The position numbers were made by a program, and so were the translations under genes. Below, piece after piece: positions 47,397 through 60,652 of a stretch of DNA of 64,000 nt. Under the pieces are notes generated by a model that was not told where the DNA came from, made no database searches, and saw only the letters and a list, made by a program, of their open reading frames with translations. The stretch's first letter is position 1; each line of letters starts with the position of its first letter. The stretch comes from Aquila chrysaetos chrysaetos (lineage: Eukaryota > Chordata > Aves > Accipitriformes > Accipitridae): positions 14,836,001 to 14,900,000 of the forward strand of contig NC_044020.1 of NCBI RefSeq assembly GCF_900496995.4, in the 5' to 3' direction.

Positions 47397-50300
47397 GTTA
47401 CTCACTTAGACTTGTATCCAACCTTACCACCTAGCAACTGAAGTAATTGTAGGTGCAAAGTTAGTGAAGATGAGCAGGGAGAAGGACGGACAGAGGGCAG
47501 ATTCTGCATTAATGTCATCCAGTTCGGCACATGTGCACTGCAACAAACCGTGCGATGCCAGGCAAGATCCACAGAGACATGCCTTTCCTCCAGATCATGA
47601 CTGATGTGTCCTAGCTAGCATCTGTATATTTTGGAGAGATGCTAGTAAATGCAAAGAATCTACTACCCAGAGCCAGTTTTCTGTTTTCACTTTCCACCCT
47701 TTGGATTTCTCCTGTTGTCTCCTTGATGATAGAAGCCTCCAATATTAAAAACTGGTTTCCTCTGTCACTTTGGTCTGGCAGCTGCAACCTGCTTGGTAGT
47801 ATGTATTGTCAGACTGCTCAGGTGTTTTATTTCTGCCATTGAGAAATATGTGGCACGAGTCAGAATTTGAATTGGCAAATAAATTGATTTCTTCTGTATT
47901 CTTAGTGGGGTGGTGGTTGGTTGTTTGGGTTTTTTTATTCTGTTGGTGGAAAAAGAGCCAGTTCCAGAAGCGATATTGTTGGTTGCAGGGCTTAGGCTGG
48001 GTCCTGGCAGCAGATGCAGTGGAGGAAGCAATGCTTCTGAAGGAAAAGGAGAAACCCACAGAATGAACCATATATAAAACCTTAGTTACTACTGTTGTAA
48101 GCCACTGACGTATTTAGTTGCTGAATCTGAAATTAAATGTGAGTGGCATATCACATGAAGAACAAAGAAGTCCACCATTATCTCTTAACCATAATGGAAA
48201 TTTACAGACAAACTATAGGCTTTTACGTGGTCATGTGGTAAAACACAACTTCATTTTTGGATTAGCCTGGGGACAGCTGATGCTAACTTACATGTCACTA
48301 AGGTGGCTCAGCAACGATCGCTTTTTCTAAATGCCAATTAAATTTGTTAGGCCAGAGATTGTTCATTTTGCATAGAGGGCTATTTTACAGTTATTCCACC
48401 TCTGATTATGTAATTGGTCAGTATTACAAAGACTGGCAATGGTCTTTCCATCTCTTACTAACACAACTCCTCCTTTTTCCTCCTCCATACAGAACCCTAT
48501 TGCTTTGGGTTCTTGTTCTGACCTTTTATATTGCTTCAGTTAGGCAAGCTATGAAAATATATGCCTTATTTCCAGCACTTCTGCATGAAATGCATTAAAA
48601 ATTCTTTCTGTGACTTCAATGTCAGTGTGGTAGTAAAGATCCTACAGGGAAATTAATGGAAATGTTCCACTGTGCTCTGGGCAGATGGTATGGGTGTATA
48701 TAGGAAAAACAAATTCCTGTCCCTGGTTAGCACCTGCTGTACCCAAAGGATAATAATTTCTTTGCAAGTAATGGGAAAGAATGACTTTCTTTATTCTCCA
48801 GCTTTTTGAATTGCATTTTTCTCCTCATAAACTCCCTTCAGAAAGCATGCAGGTAAATAATTAGAATTGCAGCTTTGTAATATGTTCCTTGAAGACATTC
48901 TTAGAATTAAGATGACACATGGTGATTTGTGGTGATTAGTGTATAGATGAAGCCATAGATGTTCCACTGCCCTTCAAAATGTAGTTCAAAGTAAACTTCG
49001 ACATTTTCTCAGTTCTGACAAAGTCGGGACCAGCCATTAGAACCTCAAGATGCGCTACTCTTAATGCAGGGTAACAGCAATGGCCTGATCCTTAATGGCA
49101 ATGTGTTTCTGAGAGTTCGTGTTTCTAAAGCATTTTGAATACATGTGCTCCGTAGGTGCTTTAGAAATTAAGAATAGCTGAAATTCAGAGCATTGAGGTT
49201 CCTCCACCTTGAAAAGGACCAGATTGTGAATGCCCATATTTCTGACTCTCTGCACTGATTTCGGTGAACTTTGGAACAAACTTTTCCAGATCACGCTGAC
49301 TCGGATGTTAATTCTGTTCAGTAGTTTCACACATCCTAGTCTACCTAGAGATGGCTCCTTCTGTGGCAAACCATATGTACAGGTGACTGACTTAGAAAGT
49401 AATCAGAGATTCCCTGATGCTAGCTCAGTATGTTACAGTGCTCTTGACTTGGTGCCACAGAGGTGGTCAAACTGCAAATTTCTTAACTAGTTTTGAAGTC
49501 AGAGAACTTTTGGATTGGGAGCATTCCAGAGGTGCACTTACTGCCAGATGTTTTGATCCTCATCCTTTTCTTATCTGGAGGAGCTGGGGGGGGGAGCTTA
49601 CCTTGAGGGCTTCAGTGACAATACAATAGATGTGATCTCTCATATTTCTGACTGTGCAGCCTATTTCGGATAGACTGAAACAGTAGTCTTGGCTTTATTG
49701 TACATTCAATTTAATTAAAGGAAATAAGCCAAACATCTGGTTTGAAATTCTAAGGAAGAATGATAGATCTTAGCCTTGTTTTAAAAATGGTAGCAATATC
49801 TCTCATCCAAAGAACAATTGTCTAGTAGTTACGCTGATAGTATTGAAAATTGTGGCAAGTCTCAGAATAAACTCTTGGAAGCCCCTGCCCATGAACGCAC
49901 TTGTTTTTCTGCACAAGATCCAGTATTTTAGCTTTTCAGCCTGGCATCATTAATAACTACTTTTGAGTGTGACAAGGCTTGCATTATATATCATGCAGAA
50001 AACACTGGAGAAAGTCAAACGATGTGGCAGGTTTGGCTATAGTGGGTCTAGCAATGTGAGTAAATGGAAATCAGAATTAAATGCTAATAAATGGATTAGC
50101 ACAAGGTTTTTGTTTTAGTATGTTCTACATTTATTGAAAAGTTTGGGTAAGTGATCAGCATAAAACCCTCGGTGAAGTACTGAGCCTCTGCTGCAACAGC
50201 AGCTGTTGTATTTGAATGGATTCCCAGGATCCACACCAGGCAGCCTATTTATTGTCCAGTTTACATGGGTTATGTCCTGATAGAAGCAAATTTTATGGGA

Positions 50301-53300
50301 CTCAAACCACATTTCCAAGCATATCTTGGACTGAATAGATGCTTGTTGTGTGGGGAAACTAGTGCTTCATCAACAATGCTGTAAAGCTGCTCTGGACATT
50401 TCTTACTCTCATTTCAGAGCTCTTGCTGCTAAGTGGCAACAAGCAGCAGCAAAGAGAGCTTGAAAGTGTTTTAATCCCCTGAATACTTTATTGATTCTGG
50501 AGCGACAGAAGCCACCAACCACCACACTCTGTCATGGCTTTTCAGTTCATCCTTGGTTTTTGCACAGATGTTCAGATTAGAGAGGATGCTCCTTATGCTC
50601 CATTGCTCTTACTAACAAGAAGCTGTGGACACAACATCTAAGGACACTTGGGTCTGGAGTTTTAACTCAAACTTGATATGAAACAACTTCTAAACTCCCA
50701 CACACAATCTTTTTCTGAAACTGCTGCTACTGTGAGCCAGGAGTAAAGATAGCTTATTATTTAGGATGCTATCAGGCCTGTCAGTTTACAGGTTTATCAG
50801 CTTCTGTTGACTATATGCCCAAATGCTACTGCATAAGAAAAAAGTTTACTCAAACAGCTCCTATTTAATTTTGCTTGGATGATTTCTGCCGCTGATGGTA
50901 TCACAGAGCTGCTTCAGTTGAGGAGGGTGACATAGGATTCCTGTTGCAAGTTTTATGGAAATCAGAGTTTGGAGACATTTCCCCTGGTGAGGTAAACATA
51001 CCATTATACTGCTTTTGCAAAAACAAGCTTTGGTCTAACAGGCCACTTTCTGTCCAGCAGGGAAAGGGAGTCTTGGAGCTGCAGCTCCAGAGGAAGTGAT
51101 AAACTGGGAAAGCAAGTTGGCGAGCAAAATAAACTGCTGTCTTGAACAGTGCTTTGATACCTGGGGAGAGGTCAGGGTGTGGGGAGGACAGGAGGCAGGA
51201 AGAGGGAGGGAGGGAGAAGAAAGCCAGAGGGTGAGGGGTGTAAAGGGGAAGGCAGCATCTTGAAGAAGTACAGGCTGAGGCATGATCTTGCTGAAACTGG
51301 TAGCTCTGTGTACAAAAGACACTATGTGTGTAGTTAGATCTCCTGTTGAGTGGAGAGGTCTATCTTCACCTGGGCAGCTTCTGAGCAATGAAAGCCTGGC
51401 ATCAGTAATAAGATAATGAAGCACTTGCTCCACCTGTGCTTGACAACCAGGTTAGCGTATGGTCATTTCTTTGTGAAAGTGCTGCTTGACCAGATAGCAA
51501 TGAATTATGACCAATAATATAGATTTATTAGTCTTTCTGTCTTTGCCAGGACTGGGTTATTTGTTCCTGCTGCCAGATCTGCAGATACCTTCCCAACAGC
51601 TGAATGCCCCCAGTAACTTTGTTCAGATCCCCAGGCATTTTGTAGAAGAAATGTAGTTTACTTTAAGTTTGCAGTGCTGTCATTTTAAATGAGCATGTAA
51701 CTTAAAAACACACTCAATGATTTTCCAGTCATGCCAGCTGTAAACACCAGACTAGTAGTGGGTTGATTTAGTGTTCTTGGTACCAGTGCCCAGCTCCAGT
51801 TTTTGAAATCAAGAGTTATATAAAGAACCAAAAAATTATTTTAGAAGGCATGGGAATATGTAACATTTCAGGACTGATTAAATTGAAAATATAGTGCAAA
51901 AGCTGAAGGAGTTAGAGATGGGAAAGTTTCTAAACAAAAGAGAATATAGGAAATATAGAAGTTCCCATACTTCAAGCATTCCATATGCATTGTTCCTCCC
52001 TTATTAATTTGCTTTTAACAATCTCTTATTATGGGTTTAGTCTTAATCTTTGGATTTCCTTTTGAGACCCTATTCCCAGTTTGAACGGTTTCAAATCTGT
52101 ACTCAAATCAAAGATGAGCACAAAATGTACTTTGGTTTGTATACAAGTGTTCTCCTCTTTGGTTAATCATTTCAGTGTGAGGGGAGAGGGGAGCGGCTGG
52201 TTTGTTTTATTTTTATGAATGCAGTACCCATGAAAACACAAGATTTAACTACTTAGGACTCTGGTTCCAGTGCAGTGGTGGAAGCACTTGGACTTTAACT
52301 CTAGTTATGGCTCATTAAGGGTAAAGGAATTAACATTCCGTTTCATGGGGGGATCTTGCTTTTTCTGTGCCTTGGTTGCTATTTCCAAAAGAGACAGGTT
52401 AGTAGTTCCTGTCTCATAGGGAAGCACCAAAGTAATGCATAATGGTTTAGGGTACCCAGGTAGCTGAAGCATGAGAGCGGCAAAAGTACCATGGACTCTA
52501 GGCTAGGGTTAAGGCTAAGAGTAGTCAGAGGCTTCTATTTCAGGGCTTTTTGGCTCTGACCCTACTCTGTGTTAGAATATATTGTATGGTGCTGCACCCA
52601 GCCTAATCCTTTTCTGGGACAAAAATATCTGTGAAGATGCTACAGACCGTGTCTGGACTGTATGTAATTACATGCTGACTTGGAAAGAAAAGATTGCATT
52701 TCTCCTTCCAGGGAGTCCTCAGTTGTAGGAGCAGAGAAGTAAATCTGCTCATGTTCAGGCTGAAATTATTGAGGACTTTTGTTAGAAAAGGAAACCTGTC
52801 TTCTCCATGGTGGCTGGGAAAGGGAGTGGGAGCTCTCTATGATCGGGGCTGTTCTTCTCAACCATCTGGCCGAGGTGGTGACTAAGACAAAAATATCTGA
52901 GAAGAACAATGAAGAGGAGACTGAGGTGGCCTGAAAGGTGGGCCTTCACATGATGGCATGAAGCAGAGGGAAAAGAAAATTGAGGCTGACTGTCAAGAAA
53001 CAGATTCCAAATAGAAATTGTGGAAATGCTTCTTGCTTGAGTGATTTAATGATGGAGCATGCTGCTGCCTGTTTTGTGGAGGCAGGAAATTGGTGTCTGT
53101 CTATGGAGGTGAGTCAGGGATGGTTGATTTGCTCAACAGTATTTCATTAGGGTGTGCTTAAAAAGAAATAATTGTAGGTTTTATATAGCTTTTATCTCTT
53201 CCTTCTAAAGATGTTATTTCAGAAAAGCCCAGAGTCTAGGGTGCATGGGGAATAAAGATGACTTTGAGTATCTATTTCATGTTAAAATTTGTATAGGTGT

Positions 53301-54158
53301 TCTGAAGGTCATGGAAGCTATATGGTGCCAAAAGCAAGATCTGTAATTGGGCACTTGCCCATCTCTCCACCCCCACATCCCTTAACCTGCCTTACATGAA
53401 CAGTGGAGCAGATTTGAGGGGAGTAGTGGAGGATTCTGCTTTTTCTGGCCTAGGGTGACTACTGCCTGTGTGCAGAGTCTTTCTCCTGCTGCACAGTGGC
53501 TACTGGTTCTCTCTCATCCCTGCTCAGATGGACCCTTTAGCATCACCCAGGGGACGGCGTGAAGCGTACTTGCCATACAAGCATAAAACCACAGTGGATT
53601 TTCCTTCTTTAGCTTGACTTGAGCTGTTGAGCCATGAGAGAATTGCTGGAGAACATTTGGCTCTGTGTTTTCCTCATAGTGTTTCTTTAACAACTTGAGA
53701 ATGACCCAGTGTCAGGACACAGAGGGGCGGAAGTTATTCTATATCCTCTGGCCTGCAAGGTTAGTACTGAATTAACAAAGTTTGGCTTTGTGTGTAACTA
53801 CGTACAGCAATTATGTGCTGCTAGCTCTGCATGATTCCTCCATGTGTTGTAACAGCCACAGGTTATAAATAAATAAATAAATGGCTTAAACTGCTGTGAA
53901 ATTGTCCTTTGATACAGTTATAGACGCAGCATTGGAGAGCTTGTGTAAAATGCTGCTTTTTTTTTTTTTTTCAAACCAGAGTATACCTGACTCCCCAGCA
54001 ATTCTTTTTTCCAAAACTATTCAAAGATACTGTAAACACAATGGTACTTTAATCTTCGTGAAAATGACCTATGTGAAAAATCTGCTTGAATTAGACTAGT
54101 GTTTCTTTTGTTGGGGAGGAGCGGAAAATTTTCCCAATATTCTCTCTCTAACCGTTTA
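47397..54158. other. Long gene-free stretch
   Basis: No supportable gene. It has T-rich runs (47930), a 9-G run at 49586-49594, a purine-rich block at 51.17-51.24 kb, and a short (TAAA)n at about 53866-53883. Frames up to 132 codons (51035-51433, minus) lie over the purine-rich block and have biased composition with no family features. Confidence 0.5.
53866..53883 (+). repeat. (TAAA)n microsatellite
   Basis: ATAAATAAATAAATAAAT, about 4.5 units. It adds overlapping AATAAA hexamers on the plus strand. Confidence 0.9.
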
Positions 54159-54240
54159 AATGTGTGTGTCTGTGTGTATAAATTCATAATTGTATATATT
54201 TATATATTCATACATATGAATATATAAAAATTATATGTAT
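54159..54240. repeat. TG/TA-rich block with palindrome
   Basis: An imperfect (TG)n run (about 54161-54178) leads into TA-rich sequence. TTTATATATTCAT (54199-54211) and ATGAATATATAAA (54216-54228) form a 13-bp perfect stem with a 4-nt loop ACAT. Confidence 0.88.
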
Positions 54241-54312
54241 ATAAAACCACTACGTAAAGCACTTGAATGTCACTATTACTCAGCAGTGCTCTCTTGTTTC
54301 TCTGTATTTCAG

Positions 54313-54501
54313 TTATTTAGTTCTGCAACATTTTATCCCCCCAGTCTGCCTTCTGAATGGGAGTGCATTGGGATCCACTTAGTTGACTTACCTGTAGTTA
54401 TCTCTTTAGACATTTGTAATTTAATCCCCAAACACTGGAGGAGTGCAATTAAATTGCAGAACTGCAGATCACTACTGGCCAGAAGCCAGACCACATTTCA
54501 G
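54313..54501 (+). other. Candidate exon, 189 bp, phase 0-0
   Basis: A strong acceptor (TTGTTTCTCTGTATTTCAG) ends at 54312 and a consensus donor (ATTTCAG then GTGAGTTC) starts at 54502. The 189 bp between is divisible by three and open in the frame that starts directly at the acceptor, 63 residues beginning LFSSATFYPPSLPSEWE and ending SLLARSQTTFQ. The frame also stays open across both splice junctions, which lowers its value as evidence. The peptide has four cysteines and no recognised domain. It could be a coding exon of an unrecognised gene, a lncRNA exon, or chance. Confidence 0.22.
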
Positions 54502-54791
54502 GTGAGTTCATCACAGATTAAAATGTAAAGGCGAGCTGGTCCAATCCACAGCTGGATGTTAAAACCTCCAAGGAACACCCAGCTGCTGAGGAAAGTGGTG
54601 TTGATGGTTTAACGTGTGTCTTTCTACACTTAGAGTTGCTGCAGTTCAATGTGCTCGAGATGCTATTTCTTACTAAATGTTAAACTGAAGTTTTTTTCTG
54701 ACATCAACAGCTGACTATGTGCTTCCAGCTGAAACAGTTTTTGGTTAGCTGAAGGCAAGCCATAGCCAAAGCAAAACAAATAGAAATATGT

Positions 54792-54820
54792 ATTTTGTAA
54801 GATGCTGTATCTTACAAAAT
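54792..54820. other. Perfect 12-bp hairpin
   Basis: ATTTTGTAAGAT (54792-54803), loop GCTGT, ATCTTACAAAAT (54809-54820). Too short for a typical pre-miRNA. Confidence 0.85.
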
Positions 54821-57800
54821 GGTAAGGTGTTCAGGTTCTTCTTTAATATTAAGGAGGCAGAATGGGGAAAACAAAGCTACAGCAGTTATATAGCTACATC
54901 CATGATATCGATCTCTCAGGGTAGTTATTTGCAGCCTGTACTCCAGCCAAACTCCGATCAGATAGTTCCATTGGGTCTCTGTGAATTCTATATGTACTTT
55001 GCACCATCTGAATTCACCACCTAGTCCCTGCTGTTATCCTCATCTACTCTCTAGCATTTATCATGCTTCACTGAAACAGCTTCACAAAAGCAAATGAAGA
55101 GATTTGTATGTATGAGAGAGTGTTTTGACAGCAAAAGATTGATGAGCCTGACTTCTTATTTTGTACATGTGTGGCAACCCTTCATTTCACTGGCTTTGTC
55201 ACTGTTTCTCATCTCTCCAGAGAACTTTGCTGACTGTCTCATTAGACTGCCTTAGCAGAATTACTTTCTGGGCTCTTCATACTGTAGAAACCATGGAGTA
55301 AAATGTGACTGTTGAAAGTGAGATATAGTAGATCGCAGAGGTGCAGCATGAATTGTGTATGTGAAAAGGAAAATCCTGTCAAGGTAGCTACCCTTTTTGA
55401 GGCTGCCAAGAGAAAAAAGCAAGCTGCAGTTCAACCAGTCATCTACACTCCTCATCTCAATTACTAGCCCTCTGCTTTCGGGACCACACCAGAAAACAGC
55501 CTCTACAACTCCCCCTCAATGTGGTGAGTGCTGCCTCAGGTAGTAGAGCATGAGTGACAGAAGCTTAATCTATTTTCTTCACCAGCTTTTCTTATTCACA
55601 CACTGACTAGACATGACCTCAGTTGCCATTTGGAAACTGGTGAGATGACAATTCACTGTGGCCTTTTGCTGTCATTAAATCCTTCCCATTCCTTTTACAA
55701 AGTCAATCTGATGCAAAGCAAGTCTGATGCGGACACTTTTCTCATTTCTCGATTTCTGTCTCTGTGGCCAGAGCAAACGTTTCTCCTTCTGATGCCCTCT
55801 AAGTACATAAAGTCCAGCTCAGTTTTCAAAGCAGAGTTAAACCAGCTCAGTTGTTCAGAGATGTATTGTGTACCTTGATTTGATTTGCTTTATCTTCTGT
55901 TTGCATTTTCTTCTTTTAAAAAGCAAGAGGCCATGACAAGCTTAAGTTATGGCTCGCTGCTCAGCTGGAAGTATCTCAGCTTATTTTTTCTGCTGCCTTT
56001 ACTTAATCTGATTTGTGGAATTGGTTGCAACTTGAGATAACTGGCTCTTTTTCCCAGCTGTAGAGCAAATTATCTTTGTGACCCCCATATCCTCTTGATT
56101 GCTCTTTGAAATGTGCATAGGGGCTCTTATCCATCTCATCATACAGTGACTGGCTCTGTGACATCTCTTGTATTCCTAGAAAAATGGGTGCCTTGTTCTT
56201 ACTATTAATATGTATTATAATGCAGATTGTCAACCTTCTATGAGCTGATTAAATCCAACCAAATAACTGTGTTGGACTTGTCCATAGTGCCTGTGAAAAC
56301 AACTAATCTGGCATGCCACCATGCTTAGACTGACTATATGTCATCTCACTGAAGACCTCTAGCTTGCAGAAACTCTCCACTGCCAGGTGTATAGGGAGCT
56401 ATGTTCCAAACAAGAAAACCTACCCGGGGGAAAGGGTTTACAGTCATAAAGCTGGGTCTTAGGAAAGGTAGTAGGAATGGCAACAAAGGGTAAATGGAAT
56501 TAAATACTAAGCTTTTCTTTTCTCCATATGTAAGTACTCCTGGCAGTAGATTATCCGGTTTCTTTCTCATCCACTGGGGAAGATGTCCCACTGGTAACAG
56601 TCCCTTGTGGTGTGTTGCCTCACTCATGCATCCAGTCTTAGTTGTGGTGCGGATCAGTAGGGTGCCATTTATCCCTGACTTGTTTGCAGTTTAGGCTCAT
56701 TCCCTGTTGATCCTTTTGTGTGGCTTTGCCTGTGAATTCCCCCATCTAAGTCCTTACGGCTGAAGTTGTATGTCTATTTAGAAAGGAGTGCAAGCTTCAT
56801 GGAGAGTGACAGAGGGCTCTGAAACTGTGTTTCTTTTGGTAGGGTGGTAAGGGGATCAAAATTCACATCAAAATTCACATTAGCATTGCTAATGTCTGTT
56901 AAAGAACTCTTGGAGTTAGTTATGTGTTCTTGCGCTGTGGACCTCAGACATGTACCTCTATTCAGCATTGCCTCTGGGCTACCACACATGGACTTCCTCA
57001 CTTGGCTAGAGGGGGTTTTGGACTACAAAAAGGCTTATTTGTGGCTCAGATTTTGTCCTCAAGCTTCTATCCCCCAGCTTTAACATGGTAACATTTAAGT
57101 GTTTAAGGCACCCTTGCAGGATCTTACTCGGTTTACTTTTAAATCCATTATTTCTTTTGCATCTTGCCAATTTTTTTCTTCTGTGATGCAATTCCCTCAT
57201 CCCATTTCCTCCCCTGCTTAACTTTCACACAGTCTGTGTACTGAGTGCTTTGAGTGTAGAGGCCTGTGGTTCACTACGTAAGATGTTGAAAATTTTTCTA
57301 GCTTGTTACAGGACCATCTGCTGTATAGATGCCATATATTACCATTTTGGATACTAATAAAAATATGATCTTCACTTCCATCTTGGAAGATAACCACCTA
57401 CCTTATTGCTAGCAGGAGGTGTGTGAACCTCCTGTAATGTGCAGCACTCTGGGGTTTGCCCATGTCCAGACCGACAAATGGATGTCACTGGGCTTTGGAC
57501 CAGTTTGTAACAGAGGGAACTGTCTGCTGGGCACCCCAGAGTTTGCCGACATTGGTAAGAGGAGCGTTTGGTCTGTAGGGTTTTGGTGGTTGGCCACCTG
57601 CCCGATAGGAACGCTGTGCCACTAGGTGTTAGTGCTGCTCAGACGTACCGACTGGTGGGGACAGCTATTGGCAGGGGGTTCCCAGAAGAAAAGTGGCAAT
57701 TTTAAATTCATGAACACTTTTCAGCTGTAAACTGATCTGACAAAGTAATGTAACCTTGTCTTCTCATTTGTTCGACTGTGGAAATGAGTCCATGTAAAAA

Positions 57801-59568
57801 CCACTTAAAGGTGTGCTTGGGGGTCCATAAAATTTGTGTCTTACACGTTTTTCAACCTAAGTGTACTCTTTTTAATACACTAGCAATATACTGTGCCTCA
57901 GAAAGATGTGGATATAGTTTTTCGCTTTACATTTTGAAAACCCTATGAAATTTGGAAGAGATATTCTGAATCTTCAAAATGCATAACTAGTTAAATCTAG
58001 GTGGATATATCTGTAAGTTTGTTTTCTCAGGTAACATAATTTAAGAAACAAATTATACAGAATATTATTGTGTCCCTCAATTTTATTTTATGACTTGTTC
58101 TAAGTTATTAATATATCCAGGAGCTACACTGGCAAATATTCAAATATTTGTTCAGGGAATCTCAATGAACTATCTAAAATGAAGGGTGATCCTTCCTCTC
58201 TTTCCATTTTCTCCAATAGGCTATTTCACATATTTCAGATTACATAAAATGGGAAAATCCTCTTCTTTCGGGTTGCTTTATTGACTTCTTTGGGTGCATA
58301 CCAGAGATAGATTGTTCCAATGTATTCTTTGCTGTGAACCAGCTCTGAAAGCAGTCAGCAAAAGGACATGTGGGAATGTGCATGGGTTTTTCTGCATTTT
58401 TAAAAAATTAATCTTGTGGGCGAAAAGACCACTCTACTTTGTTTAACATTTTTTGGCAAAAAACAAAGGCACCTTAAGGCCTGAGACTGTTTATCAAGAA
58501 GCGCCAGTTTTCTTTTCCCCTTTCTAGGCACTGCCAAGAACACTTGACTGTTCCCTTCTACACCCCCTCTGGATCCAGTCCATCCATGCAGTGCTCCATT
58601 GTCTCTTTTTACTAATAATATATACAGTGAAACTTGTTTTCTTAATCTACTCTGATATCCTATTCTCTGAAGGTAGCAAGATTTGAATTTATATGGTCTG
58701 CTGAGCTCCACTGCATTGCCTTCCTCTGCAAAGGTTGCAAGCAGGCTGTTTACCCACCTTCTTCCTCCCTGTGGTTCATCCTCCCTTCTCGTTCCAGCAG
58801 TTGTTTCCCAGAAGGCAGCTCCATGACCCAAAGACAGTAGGGGAGTGCTCTGCGGCAGCCAGCAATGCCACTGCAACTGAGGTCCCAAAGGGAAAGACAT
58901 AGCCATTTTAGGTCGTTCCCACCATCCAGCAAAAAAGCTTTTTCTTGACCGATCGTTTTCTTCAGGGCTTGCCTTTTCTGCTCTCTTTCTAAAGCCTTTT
59001 TCTTAAAATCGGGAACTGACCTGTTGACCCTAGTCCCGCCATCATGATCGTTTTATCTTTCTGAGCTATTTTGTGCTACTTCAGCGGTGCAAAATAATCT
59101 CCACAGTTGCTCAAACAGCTACTGGAGAAAGGGGTTGGTTAAGTTAGGAGTATGGAAATTTTCTGACCTGGACTTCGAACTCTGCTTAGTTTACATGTTT
59201 GCTGGCATGTAAATCCAGATATCAGTATTGCTTGACCTGGATCTTGCTACAGAATTTAGATCTGAAAAGGATCCAAATTTGAGGGATGTTCAGACCTAGG
59301 TCAGATCAGCTCACGGGAGATACACGTTCCAGCTGTAACATTTGAAACTTTGTTTATATTCCAATTACTTTCCATGGTTTTGAACCCTTCTCTGACAATA
59401 ATAAAAGTCCAGCAAAAGGACACTGGAACAGAAACATCATCAACTGTTTCTTTAGCTGTCTTGCTACCAGATAGATGTGAGCACGCTTGGTATACAATCC
59501 TTGCACTGATAGAAAGCTGAAACTTGCACCAACCCACCAAAACATGCATTGACCAATAACATGCTTCT
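54821..59568. other. Gene-free stretch
   Basis: No supportable gene. ATCAAAATTCAC is repeated at 56855-56866 and 56867-56878, overlapping the 8-bp hairpin ACATTAGC/GCTAATGT (56877-56895). The longest frame (168 codons, minus, 58400-58906) shows no domain and lies in unremarkable sequence. Confidence 0.5.
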
Positions 59569-59640
59569 GGCCAAATTCTGCATGTTCAGCACTCTGGGCC
59601 TCAGTGGAGTTACACCAAGGAGAATGCTGGCCCCAGAGAG
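59569..59640 (+). repeat. Ancient amniote interspersed repeat (tentative)
   Basis: GGCCAAATTCTGCATGTTCA and, after a gap, TCAGTGGAGTTACACCAAGG match a well-known dispersed motif of bird, turtle and crocodilian genomes ('ggccaaattctg ... cttcagtggagttacaccag'). Family name uncertain. Only the two blocks are well conserved. Confidence 0.45.
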
Positions 59641-60170
59641 TCTGTTCATTGTTGTTTTGAAATTCAAAAGAGAGAAAGTTGATTATGTCAGCATTTCTTC
59701 AAGCCATAATTCTTCCTGCTGCTTCCTTTAGAAAGTATTCAAGATGACAGGGATTCTTGTAAATTCTATTTCATCATACATCAAAGCATTGGCCATGCTA
59801 TTCTACTGTTTTAAAAGATGCAACCATAGTAAAACTCTCTATGAGAAAAGTTCTGGAAAAAAACCTTCCAAGTTCATAAAGATCCTTTTGGGTGAGCATC
59901 TTAAGCTCAGAATTGTCTACTTTTCTTTTTTTGTTGTTGTTCTAATGGTATTATAAAACTAAAATTGTCTGGAAATATATCTGGCAAACAAGACTTCTCA
60001 TAGATAAGAGCAAAGTTTGAAACTCTAAATATTTGTCACTCTTCCAGTTATAACCCATCATTTCTCTTTGACCTAGTTCTTATCTTTACTGAGTGGCTCT
60101 GATCAATACCTCTAACCTGTCATCAAACGTACTTCACATACATATCTCAAATAAGGGCATATGTCGTTTG

Positions 60171-60258
60171 CCCCATTTACAAATAAAAACCAGGCTTGGA
60201 GAGCTGAAGTGATTTCACCAAAGTCACACAGAAGAAAAAGACTCCAGGGCTCCTGCCT
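60171..60258 (+). repeat. MIR SINE fragment
   Basis: CCCCATTTACAAATAAAAAC, CAGGCTTGGAGAGCTGAAGT, GATTTCACCAAAGTCACACA, then GACTCCAGGGCTCCTGC follow the MIR core consensus in order (cccattttacagatgagga, aaactgaggctcggagag, gttaagtgacttgcccaaggtcacacag, ctgactccagagcccatgc). MIRs are ancient tRNA-derived SINEs mobilised by L2-type LINEs. This is the best preserved MIR in the window. Confidence 0.75.
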
Positions 60259-60625
60259 GGAGCGCGTCCAGAATCTGTACACCACAATGTATTGGGTTTT
60301 GTCTTATTTTTTTCCCAAAGGTTAGTTACCCTTTATTAGAAATATAAACATTTCACTGTTTTCACATTTATAATAGATTAAATACATGAGGATGGTAGAA
60401 ACAATGTCCATGATACAGTTTCATGTGGGATTCAAGGGGTTACAAAAGCAACAGTTGACCTTGAAGGGTAAGAGGAGGGGACTGTTTATCTTTCTTTTAT
60501 TGCCTAGTAAAATTTTCAAGGCCTTGTGTACCAAAAAGAGCTGCCAGGGTAACTACAACACAGAGACATTTACCATTTACCTTAACCTCTGGTGACCTGC
60601 CTCTGTGGTTGAGAAGCACGGCAGC

Positions 60626-60652
60626 AGACCATAATGTCTCCTATTATGGTCT
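60626..60652. other. Perfect 10-bp hairpin
   Basis: AGACCATAAT (60626-60635), loop GTCTCCT, ATTATGGTCT (60643-60652). Confidence 0.85.

Noticed and set aside
58400..58906. 168-codon minus-strand frame
   Set aside because: Longest single frame outside the CpG island, but no domain, no splice context and no relative recognised. A frame of this size can arise by chance in 64 kb.
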